A stretch of DNA of 64,000 nucleotides, taken from NCBI GenBank assembly GCA_949752735.1, contig OX457039.1, forward strand, positions 50,839,806 through 50,903,805. The letters are read 5' to 3'. This DNA is from Lumbricus terrestris (lineage: Eukaryota; Annelida; Clitellata; Crassiclitellata; Lumbricidae). The notes below the pieces were generated by a model, which searched no databases, was not told the origin of the DNA, and saw nothing but the letters and a program-made list of their open reading frames with translations. The position numbers and the translations under genes were made by a program. The first letter of the stretch is position 1, and every line of letters begins with the position of its first letter. Shown here piece after piece: positions 45,767 to 58,800 of this stretch.

Positions 45767-46905
45767 AATGTTTTATTTTAGAAAATAGACTGGGTACATC
45801 TGCACTGCAGATTTTGTTTTCTTTTGGTCGCTGATTCGAATCACTCGCTGTCTCGATATTCCTCGCAGCCTAAGCCTATTTATTATACACGTTGGACGAT
45901 CGCTTGTAACAGGATTTTTATATGTAAGCCGGCTAATCCTTCTGTTTACCTAGTTTTAGCATCTGCCTTTAGAATAAATATAAGACTAGCCAACGTACAG
46001 CGGATGCAGCGTGATGAGGGCACACGCATGGCCAACACGTCACAATCCACGTTGTCTTTGCTACGTTGTACGCACTGCGTGTCGCAGCTGCTCAGCCTAT
46101 GTATAGGCACAGGCCTTGAGCCTAAAGCCCTAAAGGCCTAAAGGTCGATATTAGTGAGCAATGTAATGGCGGCGTGGACACACATCATTTGCGAGCTGAT
46201 GATCGATATATCATATAAAGGCTCCTGCCTCCCGTTCCTTTACATCAGCAAAATGCGTAGAACTGTTTGGTGTGAACGCTGGTGAATGAATGGCTCTATC
46301 GTCTACCAGACGCACAATAATTAATTATACGCTTTCAGAATTAACATGATTGCTTGAATGTAATATACAAACGCTAATGTTACGCTATTTACCGCCTTAG
46401 TATAGGCCTACGTGTAGCCTACCTCTCCATGAAACTGAAAAGAGACAAATGAGCGAAATTCATATAGGCCTAGAGTGTACACAACGGCAATAGTCATATA
46501 GAGTGTACACAGCGGCAGTCATATAGAGTGCCCATAACGGCAGTCATATAGAGTGCACATAAGTAACATAACGACAGTCTTTCAACATTCTTCTGCATAG
46601 GTTTCTTAATATGCAAAATACTTACGATTGTTTCTGGACTGCAGAAGTGCAGATTATAATTCAACCAATGTAACCCAATTGGCAGCTCTACCGAATAACT
46701 GGAAAAACGTCATACGTGTTTGTTGATACATGTATACTGTATATGCCTCCAATATAAACTGTACATACAACTATAAAGTATATCCATAATTGTGAGGCGA
46801 GCTGGGTCTCTATTATTTCATGCGACAGATGTAGATGCATTGATCCAGAAAAGCACACCAGCAGTCATCCATACATACAACCCTATATGATGTGACATCG
46901 TATCA

Positions 46906-46938
<33 letters not shown>

Positions 46939-47890
46939 CCATACACACACACCCACACACACACGCGCACAACATATTGTAGTTATATATGTATGTATGC
47001 ATGTATGTATATATGCACGTGGGCACGAATGTAATACACGCATATAATATAACGTATAATATACGATGTGGATCAGTGTAGGTCTACATGTACTTATGTA
47101 TGTATTAACATTGTACTTACATGTATCTACATTTATGTATGCATGTGGGAATATGTGTAGGGCAGTAGGCCTACGCGTGCATATGCATGCTTGTATTTAT
47201 GTAAGGATTTACTTGGACCACAATCCTACATATATATTTAAATACATTTAATAGTTTATATGTAGCCCCTATATGTCTATGTGTATTTGTGTATGCTTGT
47301 ATACTTGTTGACGTATATTCTAAATCAATTGAGATGAACCAGGAATTAACATATGGAGCCGACCATCAAGTACACGATGCAAATCGGACAAAGAATCAAA
47401 ATAATGGTCAAAGGAGACACGAATATAATATGATGAGAAAATCACCGGGGGCGAGGGCGGGGCTCAAGCCTTTAGGAGAGGAGCAGATCGGTCAAGTAGG
47501 CAAACTCGGTGCATCTGGTGCAGTCTGAGAGCGTTGAGTCGACGAAGGCATCCGCTTGTTAGCCTACGTGTTTAACGACACTGCTATCCATATCAAAGAT
47601 GATTAGTGTCCCCCTCCTCGTTTAAACAGGCTTGGGACTGGCACTGGCAGAGAGCTACCAGTGGCGGAGTCGACGAAGGCATCCGTCTTAGAATCCGCGG
47701 ATGAATACCATGCAGCGATTGCCATTATCCTTCCGAGTCTCGCGGTCGTCGTCTGTCGTCTGCTTTCGAAGTCACGTGGTAACGTAAGTCACGTGACAGC
47801 GTTTTACTCACTACATGCATGTCCTCACTATTCTCAGTAGCCTATTTGAACGACGATAAAATACAACGACGCATGCCGCAGTTGGTTCGA
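45767..47890. other. Intergenic stretch upstream of the giant gene
   Basis: Contains a short 30-bp-scale repeat (CATATAGAGTGYACA, about 46490-46560), a CA-rich tract (about 46907-46965) and a dispersed repeat at 47627-47674 that matches 5949-6000. No gene is seen. No clear TATA box was identified. Confidence 0.5.
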
Positions 47891-47894
47891 TGAC

Positions 47895-48205
47895 TATTCG
47901 GAGCGGACGATTCGGAACGGACGATTCGGAGCGGCCAAGAATTAGTCTCATCAATCCACGCAACATATATTCGAGAGCAATTGCTTTCAAAAATTCAGCA
48001 TCCATTTGACCAACTTTCTAGTTTCTACTTAAACAATTTATTTTCATCCAACCCACTTCTATTTAAGCAACATAATGATATTTCTTAGATCCGCTCCGCA
48101 TTGTCCACTCCGAATTGCCCGTTCCGAATTGTTCACTCCGAATTGCCCAGCTACGAATTGTTCTTACGCATTGTCCACTCCGAATTACCCAGCTACGAAT
48201 TGTCC
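47895..48205. repeat. Second inverted minisatellite pair, foldback-like
   Basis: The left block (47895-47935) has units of 13-14 bp with core CGGACGATTCGGAGC. The right block (48089-48205) has the reverse-complement unit (CCGAATTGTCCACT type), more copies and more divergence. They are separated by a 153-bp spacer. Confidence 0.65.
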
Positions 48206-48207
48206 TG

Positions 48208-51128
48208 ACGCCGCAGCACTAAAATCTAGGTATATGCAAGATATATAGAGAGACAACAAAAATAAATTTAGGTTCCATTGTTGGACGACTTCGAAAGCAT
48301 AACCCTGCAGACTTCACGGATATATCTGACGTTACGGTCGAAATATTCCATTGAATGGATGATGCGATGAAGAGCAACAACACGGATAGACGCAAGACAT
48401 TTGGAAGCCGAACTTAGTTGGCTTTCATCGAAGCTGTGTGTGTGTGTGTGTGTGTGTGAAAGGGAGAGACAGACAGACAGACAGACAGCAGACAGGCAGC
48501 CAGAGTTGCATGGCCAAGATCGTTTCACCCGTTAGAAAAAAGCTATATACAGATTGCGTCCATTTGAAGGTCTTGGTGAAGACAATCCAATCGCTTCACG
48601 CGGAATTTAAGCTGCTGTTGATTATTTTCCAATGGGCGATAGAGATCGGCGATTTGCATAACAACTGGTACATCATCATCGTCGTCATCGTCATCAGCGT
48701 CATCATCGTTATCATCATCGTCGTCATCATCATCGTGCTCCTGCCCTTGACCTTTACGTGTTCTTCATCGTCGTCGGTATCATCGTCATAACAGCAGCAT
48801 CAACATTGGCATCATTATCGTCGCTACCGTTCTGTCAAGGGTCATTGTATTCTTATTCAAGGGACATAGGTCGAGGGGACATAGGACGAGGGCACAGCAA
48901 CGCGAAACTGCAAGACACATTTTAAATGTGTGCATATACACGCATATCACAACGTAATCACACACATCTAGACTATATTAATTATAGCCCAACAAATAAA
49001 CACAGACTTCGAGAGTTTGATTCTTTTTCTTCTAATTCACAGCGTTCGTTCGTTTCGAGTTCAAAAAGTTTTTAAATCACCTAAAACTTTCATATTAGAC
49101 TGTCTGTAGTGTTGTCATTCCATCCGATCACTGTTAGCATCGTCCAGACTTCGAATTTTCTCGGACAGTACACGGATACGGCGTTGAAAAGAAATCCAAG
49201 CTATTATTAGAAATTAAAAATACTAAAATTATGGCTTCAATGCGACAGACAAGGACACTATAAGTTGACAGTAATGCTATGGAAAAAATGAAGACCTCGC
49301 ATCGTAAATTGTAATACGTGAGAAATTCTCGCGATGGGAAAAAAGATAAAACAAAACGACAAAACTAAATGGAGAAAAGGTCACATAGAAGGAGAGAAAC
49401 ATGGAGGAGAAAGGAGAATGACAAACAAACAGACAAAGAGAATGATAGACACAGAGACGGAAAGAACAGTGGACAAATAGACTCAATATAGATCTATAGA
49501 GAACGGGAGAAGACAGACCTGCATGCAGCAGATTAAAGGCCAAACCCATTAGGATATAGCATTTTAAATGTGTGGCTCAAATGCACGCATATCACAACGT
49601 AATTACACACATCTGGATTCTGGACTAAATTTATATAGCCCAGCAAATAAACTCAGTGCAAACGATAAACGCTTAAGAGTGTAGACCTACGTGTGTAGGC
49701 TACGTGTGCACGTAATAGTGGACGAAATAATGCATTTGAAATGTAGACGTTCATCAACAAGGCTGCAGAGGTTTCTCGTCGTAACAGAGTTAAAGACCTC
49801 GGTTCTTCAGTCTGAATCTATATTAACTAGGCCTGTTTATATCTGATCAGCCAGCATGCACACTCACTAATAGGCCCAGCTGTTATACTGGAGACAACTG
49901 AAGCGCATCACAATGACACGACGGTGTTTGCTACTACTGCAGAACTGATCATAAGACAATGCTCATTCACAATAGGTTCATAATACAAGATCAAAGGAAG
50001 CGCCTCAAAATGAAATTCCGCCACTGGTTGATTCATTTTTATTAGCTACATGCCGATAGACAGATCCTAAATGCAGTAGTACAGGGCTATAGACGGAGTA
50101 GAGGACCTAGATGCAGTACAGGACCATAGACAGAGGACCATACACGCTATAGAGGACCATATATAGACGGAGTATAAGACCATAGACGCAGTAGAGGACC
50201 ATAGACAGAGTATAGGACCATAGACGCATTACAGGACCATAGACGGAGTAGAGGACCATAAACGGAGTAGAGACCTACTGTTAAACACATTGGTTCCCGA
50301 TCATTAGAAGATGCATCACAACCAAATCATCTATATGCCAGAGCAGACTGTTAATTGCAATGCGTTAGAACTGACCTGACGACCAGCTCAGCTCAGCTCA
50401 GCTCAGAGCATACAGACCAGACAGACACAGACCAGACAAACACAGACCAGACAGACACAGACCAGACAGACACAGACCAGACGATTTTATAAGAGAAAGA
50501 AAAGGAACGCGAAACGTGATTCATCATCTTCCACTTATCCTTGTTAAAAGACCGCATGGACAAAAAAAATCATCAGTAACAGACTATTAAGTCAGCATCC
50601 GAGCCTATCAGAAATTCTCGATTTGTTTTGGGCCACCCGAGGGTGATCGCGTAAGACTGCAGCGGCCATTGCTATTTCCTATACTTCTACGAGAACGGGC
50701 TCAAACAAAATGACGTTGTAGCACTTGCAGTGGAAACGCTAATCACCACCAAAGTCCGACATTCTGCGCTAAAAGTTCTCGTGCTATTTGAGAAATTGGG
50801 AAAGAAGACTCATCTCTGCGTCTATAGACTGACACACACACAGAACCACAGCTCAACGAGACGAAGAAACGCCGACCTTATAAAAAGCACAAACATCCCA
50901 ACAGCAAATAGAAACGCCCTTTGTACCGCATCCTTAAAATCAACTCATGGCTCAGACATCCTTAAACCTATTCTAAGCTCAGCACTTTCCGTAGGTTAGG
51001 TCCCGTCATTCTACATGCATGAGCGACTTCTGTAAGAGCCACAGCGTCCCCTCTCCTATACCTTTCGATCGATCGATGAATGATGCCTATGTAGTGTCAC
51101 GTGACGTGAAGGATCGTTTAAGCGTCGT
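48208..51128. other. Gene-poor stretch with simple repeats
   Basis: Contains (GT)n and (GACA)n runs at 48434-48488, an ATC-rich run at about 48670-48790, a 19-bp minisatellite at 50090-50275 and (ACAGACCAGAC)n at about 50405-50480. No coding exon is recognised. Confidence 0.55.
50090..50275. repeat. Minisatellite, about 19-bp unit
   Basis: Around nine degenerate copies of GGACCATAGACGGAGTAGA. Confidence 0.8.
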
Positions 51129-52698
51129 TCACGCGTACAGCGTCAGTTGCGGCATCTCGCGTTCATCGTCGTAACTTTCACCGCAGACGTCCTCCTCGTT
51201 CTCGACAGGTGGCGTCTCGTCGTCACTTCCGTGTTTCTCAAGAACCGGAATCAGCGACTCCGACTGCGGCGCCGCTTCCGGCCTCGACCCGACGACACCG
51301 CCGTCGAATAACTCCCGTGGTACAGCGCGCCGTCGCGCATTGCTCAGCACCGACGGGCGCTGATGCGGCACCGTCACGGTAGTAGCGGTTCCGCTCGATG
51401 ACGACCCGTTGGCCACCATTGCTCGCTCCGATGAACCGAGACTGGAACGCTGAGATGCTACGATTGGCACGCTGATGTCCAAAGATGCGGATGACATATC
51501 TTTCGATGCCCTAACGACGCAACCGGTCGTTTTGTCGATAACGGAAGTAGATCTGAGCGGAAGTGAGTTACTTCCGGTTTGATGTTCGTTGTTGTGAACC
51601 GTCTGCTTGCGTTGTTCCATCTTCTTGCGGTCGTCCCTTTCCTCTTCCGGTCGGTGATGAATCACAGCCGTCGGCGCTCTGTCGAAGTCCTTTCGAACAG
51701 CGTCACATGTTCTGATCATCGAGTTGAGATCGTTCAGAGAGGGACCATTGATGTCGCAGAGCACAATGCGGCACTCGTCAAGCGTGTCCCCTCTCGAATT
51801 GCCACTCTCCCCTTTCGGGTCGGCTGGACACAGAGGAGTGGGGCGAGCAGCGGGAAGAGAAGACGACGACGAAGGACCAGGAGGGGAGATGGGGCGATTC
51901 AGCAACTTCTTCTTAGATTCCAGTTTCGTCGTATTGTGTTCGCTTCCTGTCTCACAATTCCTCATCAGCTTCTCAACACCTGACGACGACGACGACGCTG
52001 ATGATGATGATGTTGTTGTCGTTGTTGTTGTGCAGTCAGTTACGATGGCAAGCTCGGATTTTGACGACGCGTGGAGGAGTGTAGCAGATGCGACTGAAGA
52101 GAAAGAAAGAGAGACTGAAGAGGATCCAGCGAGGGATGGAGCGCTGGAAACACGATTTCCACTGACGGTCCTGGAATTGTCTGCTGCCTTCCGCCTGCTG
52201 AAGAACCGACCGCTAGATGGCCACGTGACGTCACCAGAGCGGAAGTGAAGACGGACCCTGTGAACCCCGATGTCGAGAAGTCCCTTCAGACTGGCATCGA
52301 TCTCAACGAAGCTCGACCTGTCTGCTCCAGTCGCAGAAGAACAATACGTCCTCGGCCGAGACGAAGACAAAGGCGTCCATCCACGATGCAAGGGCTGCTG
52401 CTGCTGCTGGTTTGTCAAAGAGACGGAAGAAGATGTGGAGGCGCCGAGCGAGAGACTAGGGAGATGGTGGTCAAGTGATGATAACGACGACGACGATGAT
52501 GATGATGATGATGATGGTCCTGGCAGCGGATGTCCAGGGATATTGACCGCCGAAGCAGCGTCCGTAGAGGAGGAGAGATCGGATGCTGCTGCTGCTGCGC
52601 TGGTCACGTGCACGTAGGTGAGGTCACCGTTGAGCAGAAGAAAGTCATCGACTTTGACATCTTCGCAGAGGTCGGAAACGCTGTGGAAATTTCGTTGC
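51129..52698 (-). CDS. Terminal exon of the unrecognised gene
   Basis: Starts after CTCGTTTAG; G completes a Gly codon and QRNFHSVSDLCEDVKVDDF follows. It continues 523 codons to TGA at 51131-51129. Two ordered-looking islands (start, and CRIVLCDINGPSLNDLN near 51740-51775) are separated by Ser/Thr-rich linkers encoded by trinucleotide runs. Its GC content is higher than the flanks, as expected of coding DNA. Confidence 0.8.
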
Positions 52699-52753
52699 CT
52701 AAACGAGTAAAACACAACAATGAAAGGGTGCACAAAAATAGCATATGTATGCT

Positions 52754-52835
<82 letters not shown>

Positions 52836-55800
52836 TGCGCGCGTGTGTGTGTGTGTGCGTGTGTATGTGCGCTACGTCTGGTTTGAAATATTCGGTGATC
52901 TATATGCTACTGCAATACTGCATGCATGCAGTAGAATGCCGAATCAACCGAGCCTACACAGCTCATTTAAATATACACTACAATGAATGGCTTCTGTATG
53001 TATACGCATTTAGCCTATATAATAATGTGTGTGTGTGTGCATATACAGGGTGGCTCAAAAAAAAACGTACCACCGGGGAAAATGCGATATCTTCGCCGCC
53101 GATTGAACTTTTTCTGCGAAAATATCCCAATTTGTAAGAGAATGAATTTCCAACAATCCCTGAAAGTTTCATTTGAAACTTTTCATGTTTGCAAAAGTTA
53201 CAGCTGTTCAAACTTAAAATTTCGTTTTTTCAAATATCCGCGGAAAATTTACGTCACTTGTAGATTTCCATGTCATATGATATCACTTTTCCCTACGACC
53301 TCAGCATTCGGTTTTGCAGTTTATTGTAAGGTATAATGAGAGTGTCCACTCTCTGCCTTAACACAAGCTCAAATTCTTTTTGTGAAGCTTAGTATGGCCT
53401 TGTTGGTCGGGTCCTGCGGCAACTGACCCCACATTAGCAGCAAGACTTGCTTCAGCTGGCCAATGTTCTCCAACTTGGGATTAAATGTCTTGCAGCGTTC
53501 CAGCATAGCTCCCCAGACGTGATAAACAAGAGGGTTAAGGTCTGGCGAGTTTGTAAATCATCTTTGCCAATGCATTTACTTCAGTTGATGTCAATAAGGT
53601 AGCGCCATCATAATCAACCTTGCCGTGCGAGCAAGCAGGCGCACTGTCCTGCTGCATAATAAAACCAGATGTTAGAGCATACCTGGTCTTCAATGAGTCT
53701 GGGTAAGCGAGTTCAATGATGAGTTTGACATCTAACCTACTGAATGGGATTAATTGCAGTCTTTTCTTGCAGCCGCAACACACGCCGGCATATCTGATGC
53801 CGAAACCACGATTTGCTTTGCAAACTTGACCTTTCGATTACCAAGCGAATTTCGTGAAAATCGCGCTTTTTCCGTCAGATCAAGCGACCACTTCCTGCCT
53901 CTCTTCCGACATCTGATCTTCGTTACATAAACCCGTTTGCAGATAGTCTTCAATGTGCTCAGGCTCCACTTTTCACTGGGTATTTTGCTATGATCACGCG
54001 ATGTCTCAGTCTCTGTTCATGCAAAGTCCGAGTTCCCATTTTATCTTTTGCAGAAACTTTGCCCATGACGTTCATTGTTTGGGTTCACCAATTGAGACCT
54101 TAATCTATAATATATCACCAAATACCAGCAGATTGCTTCATAAACAGCTTCTTTACAGCTCATAGTGAGGTCGTATGACATCATCATCAATGTGTGTGTG
54201 TTGTAATTTGCCAAACATCCTAATGAAATCACTTGTATTGGAGCATGATTCTCCGGATAATTGAAAAAACGAAATTTTAAGTTTGAACAGCTGTAACTTT
54301 TGCAAACATGAAAAGTTTCAAATGAAACTTTCAGGGATTGTTGTATATTCATTCCCCTTCAAATTGTGAAATTTTCGCAGAAAAACCCCAATCGGCTGCG
54401 AAGATATCGCATTTTCCCCGGTGGTACGTTTTTTTTTGAGCCACCCTGTATATGCATATATATACATGTGCATATATATTTATATATATTATATGTATAT
54501 ATGGTAAATAACTAAATGTATTATGCATTATTGATGCAAGGCGCGCATGGTCGTGTTGCTATGGTGGAGCCCAGACATAGACAGACATAGACAGACATAG
54601 GCAGACACAGACAGACATAGACAGACATAGGCAGACACAGACAGACAATCAGACATAGACAGACATAGACAGACAGACACAGACAGAGACGAATGATGTA
54701 GATGCAGTCGTTTTAGGTCGTCGTTGTTGTCGTCGTTGTCGTCGTCATCATCATTACTCATTGCATCATCGGCGCCCAAATCGATCGATATAGAGCTCGG
54801 TGTGCGTGCGTGCAGGCGCCGCACAGCGGATTGACGATGACGACGACGACACTGTGGGCCTGTCTGTCTGTCTCTATTCCATGTCTGCCTGCCTGTCTGT
54901 ATGCGCCTGCCAGTTTGCTTGTCTGTGTGTTTGACCGTCTGCTTCCATTTAGTCCTACCATATGCCTGCTTTTGTGGCTGACTATATACCTTCTCCTCAG
55001 CCCGACTGTCTACATCTTCGCCAGTCAATCGGTCAGTCAATCAGTCAGTCGGTCGGTCAGTCAGTCAGGTCAGTCAGTCAGTCAGTAGTCAGCCAGTCAG
55101 TCAGTCTATCTGCCTGTCTGTCTGTCTGTCTGTTTATGCCTTTCCGTGCAGGTCTCGATCTGAGGAATCTTTGTTGCATAAACCCATCACCATCCGGTCA
55201 GCTCTCAGTTGCTGAGCCAGGGAATGCAGATGATAATGCCATATAATAAACACAGCACTCAATTAAACGAATGTGAAATAAACATAGGCCTAATTTTTTT
55301 ATTGCATCGCCTACGCGAGTCGTGACTATGAAACCGTAATTCGCACACAAAATCACAAATAACAACAATAGAACACTAGAACACTTTTTTCTTAATCTAT
55401 ACTGTGTAACTTTGCGCAGTAAAATCAGCATTGCTATTCAGAGATATAATATTTAAATTTCGAATTAAAAAAATAGTCCAAGGAATATATGCATGAAATA
55501 GACTAAGCCAGTTTTGACCAACATAATTTTGTAGTTACGGACGCAAAAGGAAGCGTCTACATTTAGCCTATGCTTATGCTTACGAACGAGTGTGGATGCG
55601 AGCTTGTAGGCTATAGGCCTACCTATGGATGTTCTGCGTATGTGTCAAGCACCATGTAAGCATGTACGTATGTACATTGTAGGTACTCATGCACGAACGT
55701 ATACGTACGAACGTAAGGCATGCATGTGCATCAGTGATCGACTGCGTCATCGATGGTTGTGACGTGTTTGAATGAAGCCTCATCTGGTGCTGTTTTATAC

Positions 55801-58800
55801 ATACTTCATGTGTGTTAACTTAAATATGTGCGCTAAGCAAAGGATGTAAAGTATGTAAATTATGTATGTATGTACGTTCGTATGCATGCATGCATGTATG
55901 TATATAATGTGTGAAGATATTTGGTTGTCGATGCCTGCAAAACAGGGATACAGAACCGTTCTGAAAACGACATTTTAAACAGCTTGAAGAGATATCGGTG
56001 ATGATAAGCCCGTGTCATTATAAATGTCAAAAATGATCGCTACTGTAGGCCTACTCGACAGTCGGCATATGCCAACATCTGCATTATTATTCTGCTTATC
56101 AGAATCGTCATCATTGCTATCGACTGCTTTTAGCCAGGTCTCCAATCAACGATTTCTCCGTTTATGACTCAGAAAGTAAATTTATCCTCCCGCGGCAGTT
56201 GAGACATGAGACCGATATAGATCCAAGCCTTGCAATTGAAATTCGGCCAATCTGATAAGACAGGCTGCTTAATTACAAAGGCTTCGATGAGCGAGATAAT
56301 CGTTTATTATATTAATGAGAATCATCTCAAAATGAGCAAGCACCGCAGTTACCCCAGTTACCCCACCCAGTACCCAATTCACCCATGCTTCGTTGCCTTT
56401 CAGCGCGAACTTTGGAATCAACATCGGAGGAATCACTTGAGATGGTGAAAGAGAAAAGACAAATTCACCATTTCTGCAGACAGCAGGCTAAGCTCCGTTT
56501 GGCTATATAATCGCTTATCGCTATACAGTATATAACGCGATGGGTGGTGGTACGGACATTTCCCCCTTGGACAAACCCCCGGACAAAAAACTCCGGGCAA
56601 ATCTCAGGCCGATGGATACACTCTAACACGCCGACCCGTTTATATGAATGCATATATGTATGCTAATTGATGGGTATCACATGTGTCTGTGTGCATATAT
56701 GATATATATATGTGATTATATATATCTTCATATATATATACATATATATATATATTATATTATACGCTGCAGGCTGCGTTCACACACGGGAGATCAGCCA
56801 TAAAGATTGAAGCGTTTTCCTGGAAAGCTGAAGTTGCCGACATCTTGTGTAAAGATGAGACTATACTGATGCTGCTGCTGCTGCTGCTGCTGCCGAGATC
56901 ATTATGCTGTTCCTACATGTATACTAAGGCTTACGTGATATGATATATACGTATACTGCGACCTTCTCAGCATCTTCTTTCTCTATGTACCACTCTAAAG
57001 CTTCTTCTGTTGCGCGCACATTAATAGGAATCAGCCATGCTCGTAATATGATTATTACGAATATCTTGCCATGTGTGTATAAACTGTATATTATAATCAT
57101 ATATAGGCCTCAACATATTTATATATATTAAATAGGCATATGTATATACATGTGTGTGAGTCCGACTATGAGCATATTTTGTAATCGTATACATAATCTT
57201 AATCTCTAAATTTCTGGAGCGCCCGAAAAAGCGAAGTTACGGGAAGAAACTTATTCACTGGCCCACCTGTAACCCACTTCTGACCCACCAAACTAAGCTT
57301 CGGTGTAAATCATTTTCTGCATCGACCAGCAGTGTAAATTCTTCTGCATCGACTTAAGGCATACAACAACAGAGGTCGGCCTGATGTGCGAACAGACACG
57401 CGATCCTCTATTGTGATCTCCTATTGTGATCTCCTATTGTGATTTTCTATTGTGATCTCCTATTGTGATCTTCTATTGTGATCTCCTATTGTGATCTTCT
57501 ATTGTGATCTCCTATTGTGATCTTCTATTGTTATCTCCTATTGTGATCTCCTATTGTGATCTCCTATTGTGATCTCCTATTGTGATCTCCTATTGTGATC
57601 TCCTATTGCAATCTTCTATTGTGATCTCCTATTGTTTCCGATGTTGTATGTTACGATAAGCGTATGGAACACGTCGCGAGCAGAAACAATGATAGATAAT
57701 AATCTCTGATGGCTGTCTTCGTTAGCAACGACGCGGAATGGACATCGATAAATTTATATAGCGCCTTACAAAAGTTTCCGCTCTGTTACTGCAGACGAGA
57801 GTTGCTTGTGAGTGTTGTATACGGTTGCACAACAAAGGCAGCAGCGACGCGCGTTCCGTTTGACGTATGTATCATCTATGGCTTCATCGCTTAACTATTT
57901 ACTGCCACACATCGCAAAAGTCCAACAATTATTTTGTAAATGCTTGTACATCATTTACATCTGTATAGCTACGAATGTAAATGTGCATTCTTTTAGCCTG
58001 TATGATATACAGTTATACACTGTTTAGTGAGTATTTATTTTACGTTTGCATATGCACTCATAGAAATATTGCCTAGTAATTACATGACGAAGTTTCTACT
58101 GGGCTTTCATAAATAATTAATTATTATAGAAATCTTTGTTTCTATAAACGGGTATCCGTGAGTATGTAGGATATCGGTGTATTATTATAGGCCTATGGTA
58201 GGCCTATGCGTGTGTTTATCGACAATGCGTCTTCTGAGCAAATCTTTTTCCAAAGTCTTCGTTTGCAGTGCGACTCGAACTAAGGAAATGTCATGCTGCC
58301 GAATCGTAGTATATATGAATTATCTTATTGATTTATTAACACGCGTGTGCAAGACATGTATGTTTTTCTTTTGAACTTGTAAACACCTCTTCTTTGTAAT
58401 CTACTGAGGAATGTCGTTTTTGGACAAGAGAACGTGCAAAGCGTATTTTTACGCTGTACACCTTGTATTATTTTTAAAGCGATTCTGAGAGCAAAGAGGT
58501 TTCTGTGTATTTTTCACAATGGTAGATTAATTTAGAACACGCAGCGAGTTCTGAGATTTGCGTCATCCCTGATAACTCTTCTCTGCATTTTTCCCTAACC
58601 ACGAGGGAGGGGAGCTTGAAAACCATTTCATTTTGTTTTCATTCTGCGACGTCAGATCAGCTCATCCTCCTCCTTCTCCTCTCAGAGTGATTCTCTTGAA
58701 GAGGAGCTACTCAAATTAGTGATTATGATTAAAATGCGCTCACCCTTTCTGTGAATCGGAGACAAAACGATGAACCGGAAGTGAACTGTCCGTTCCAAGG

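Noticed and set aside
57403..57633. CRISPR-like regular repeat
   Set aside because: The units are head-to-tail without unique spacers, and this is animal DNA.
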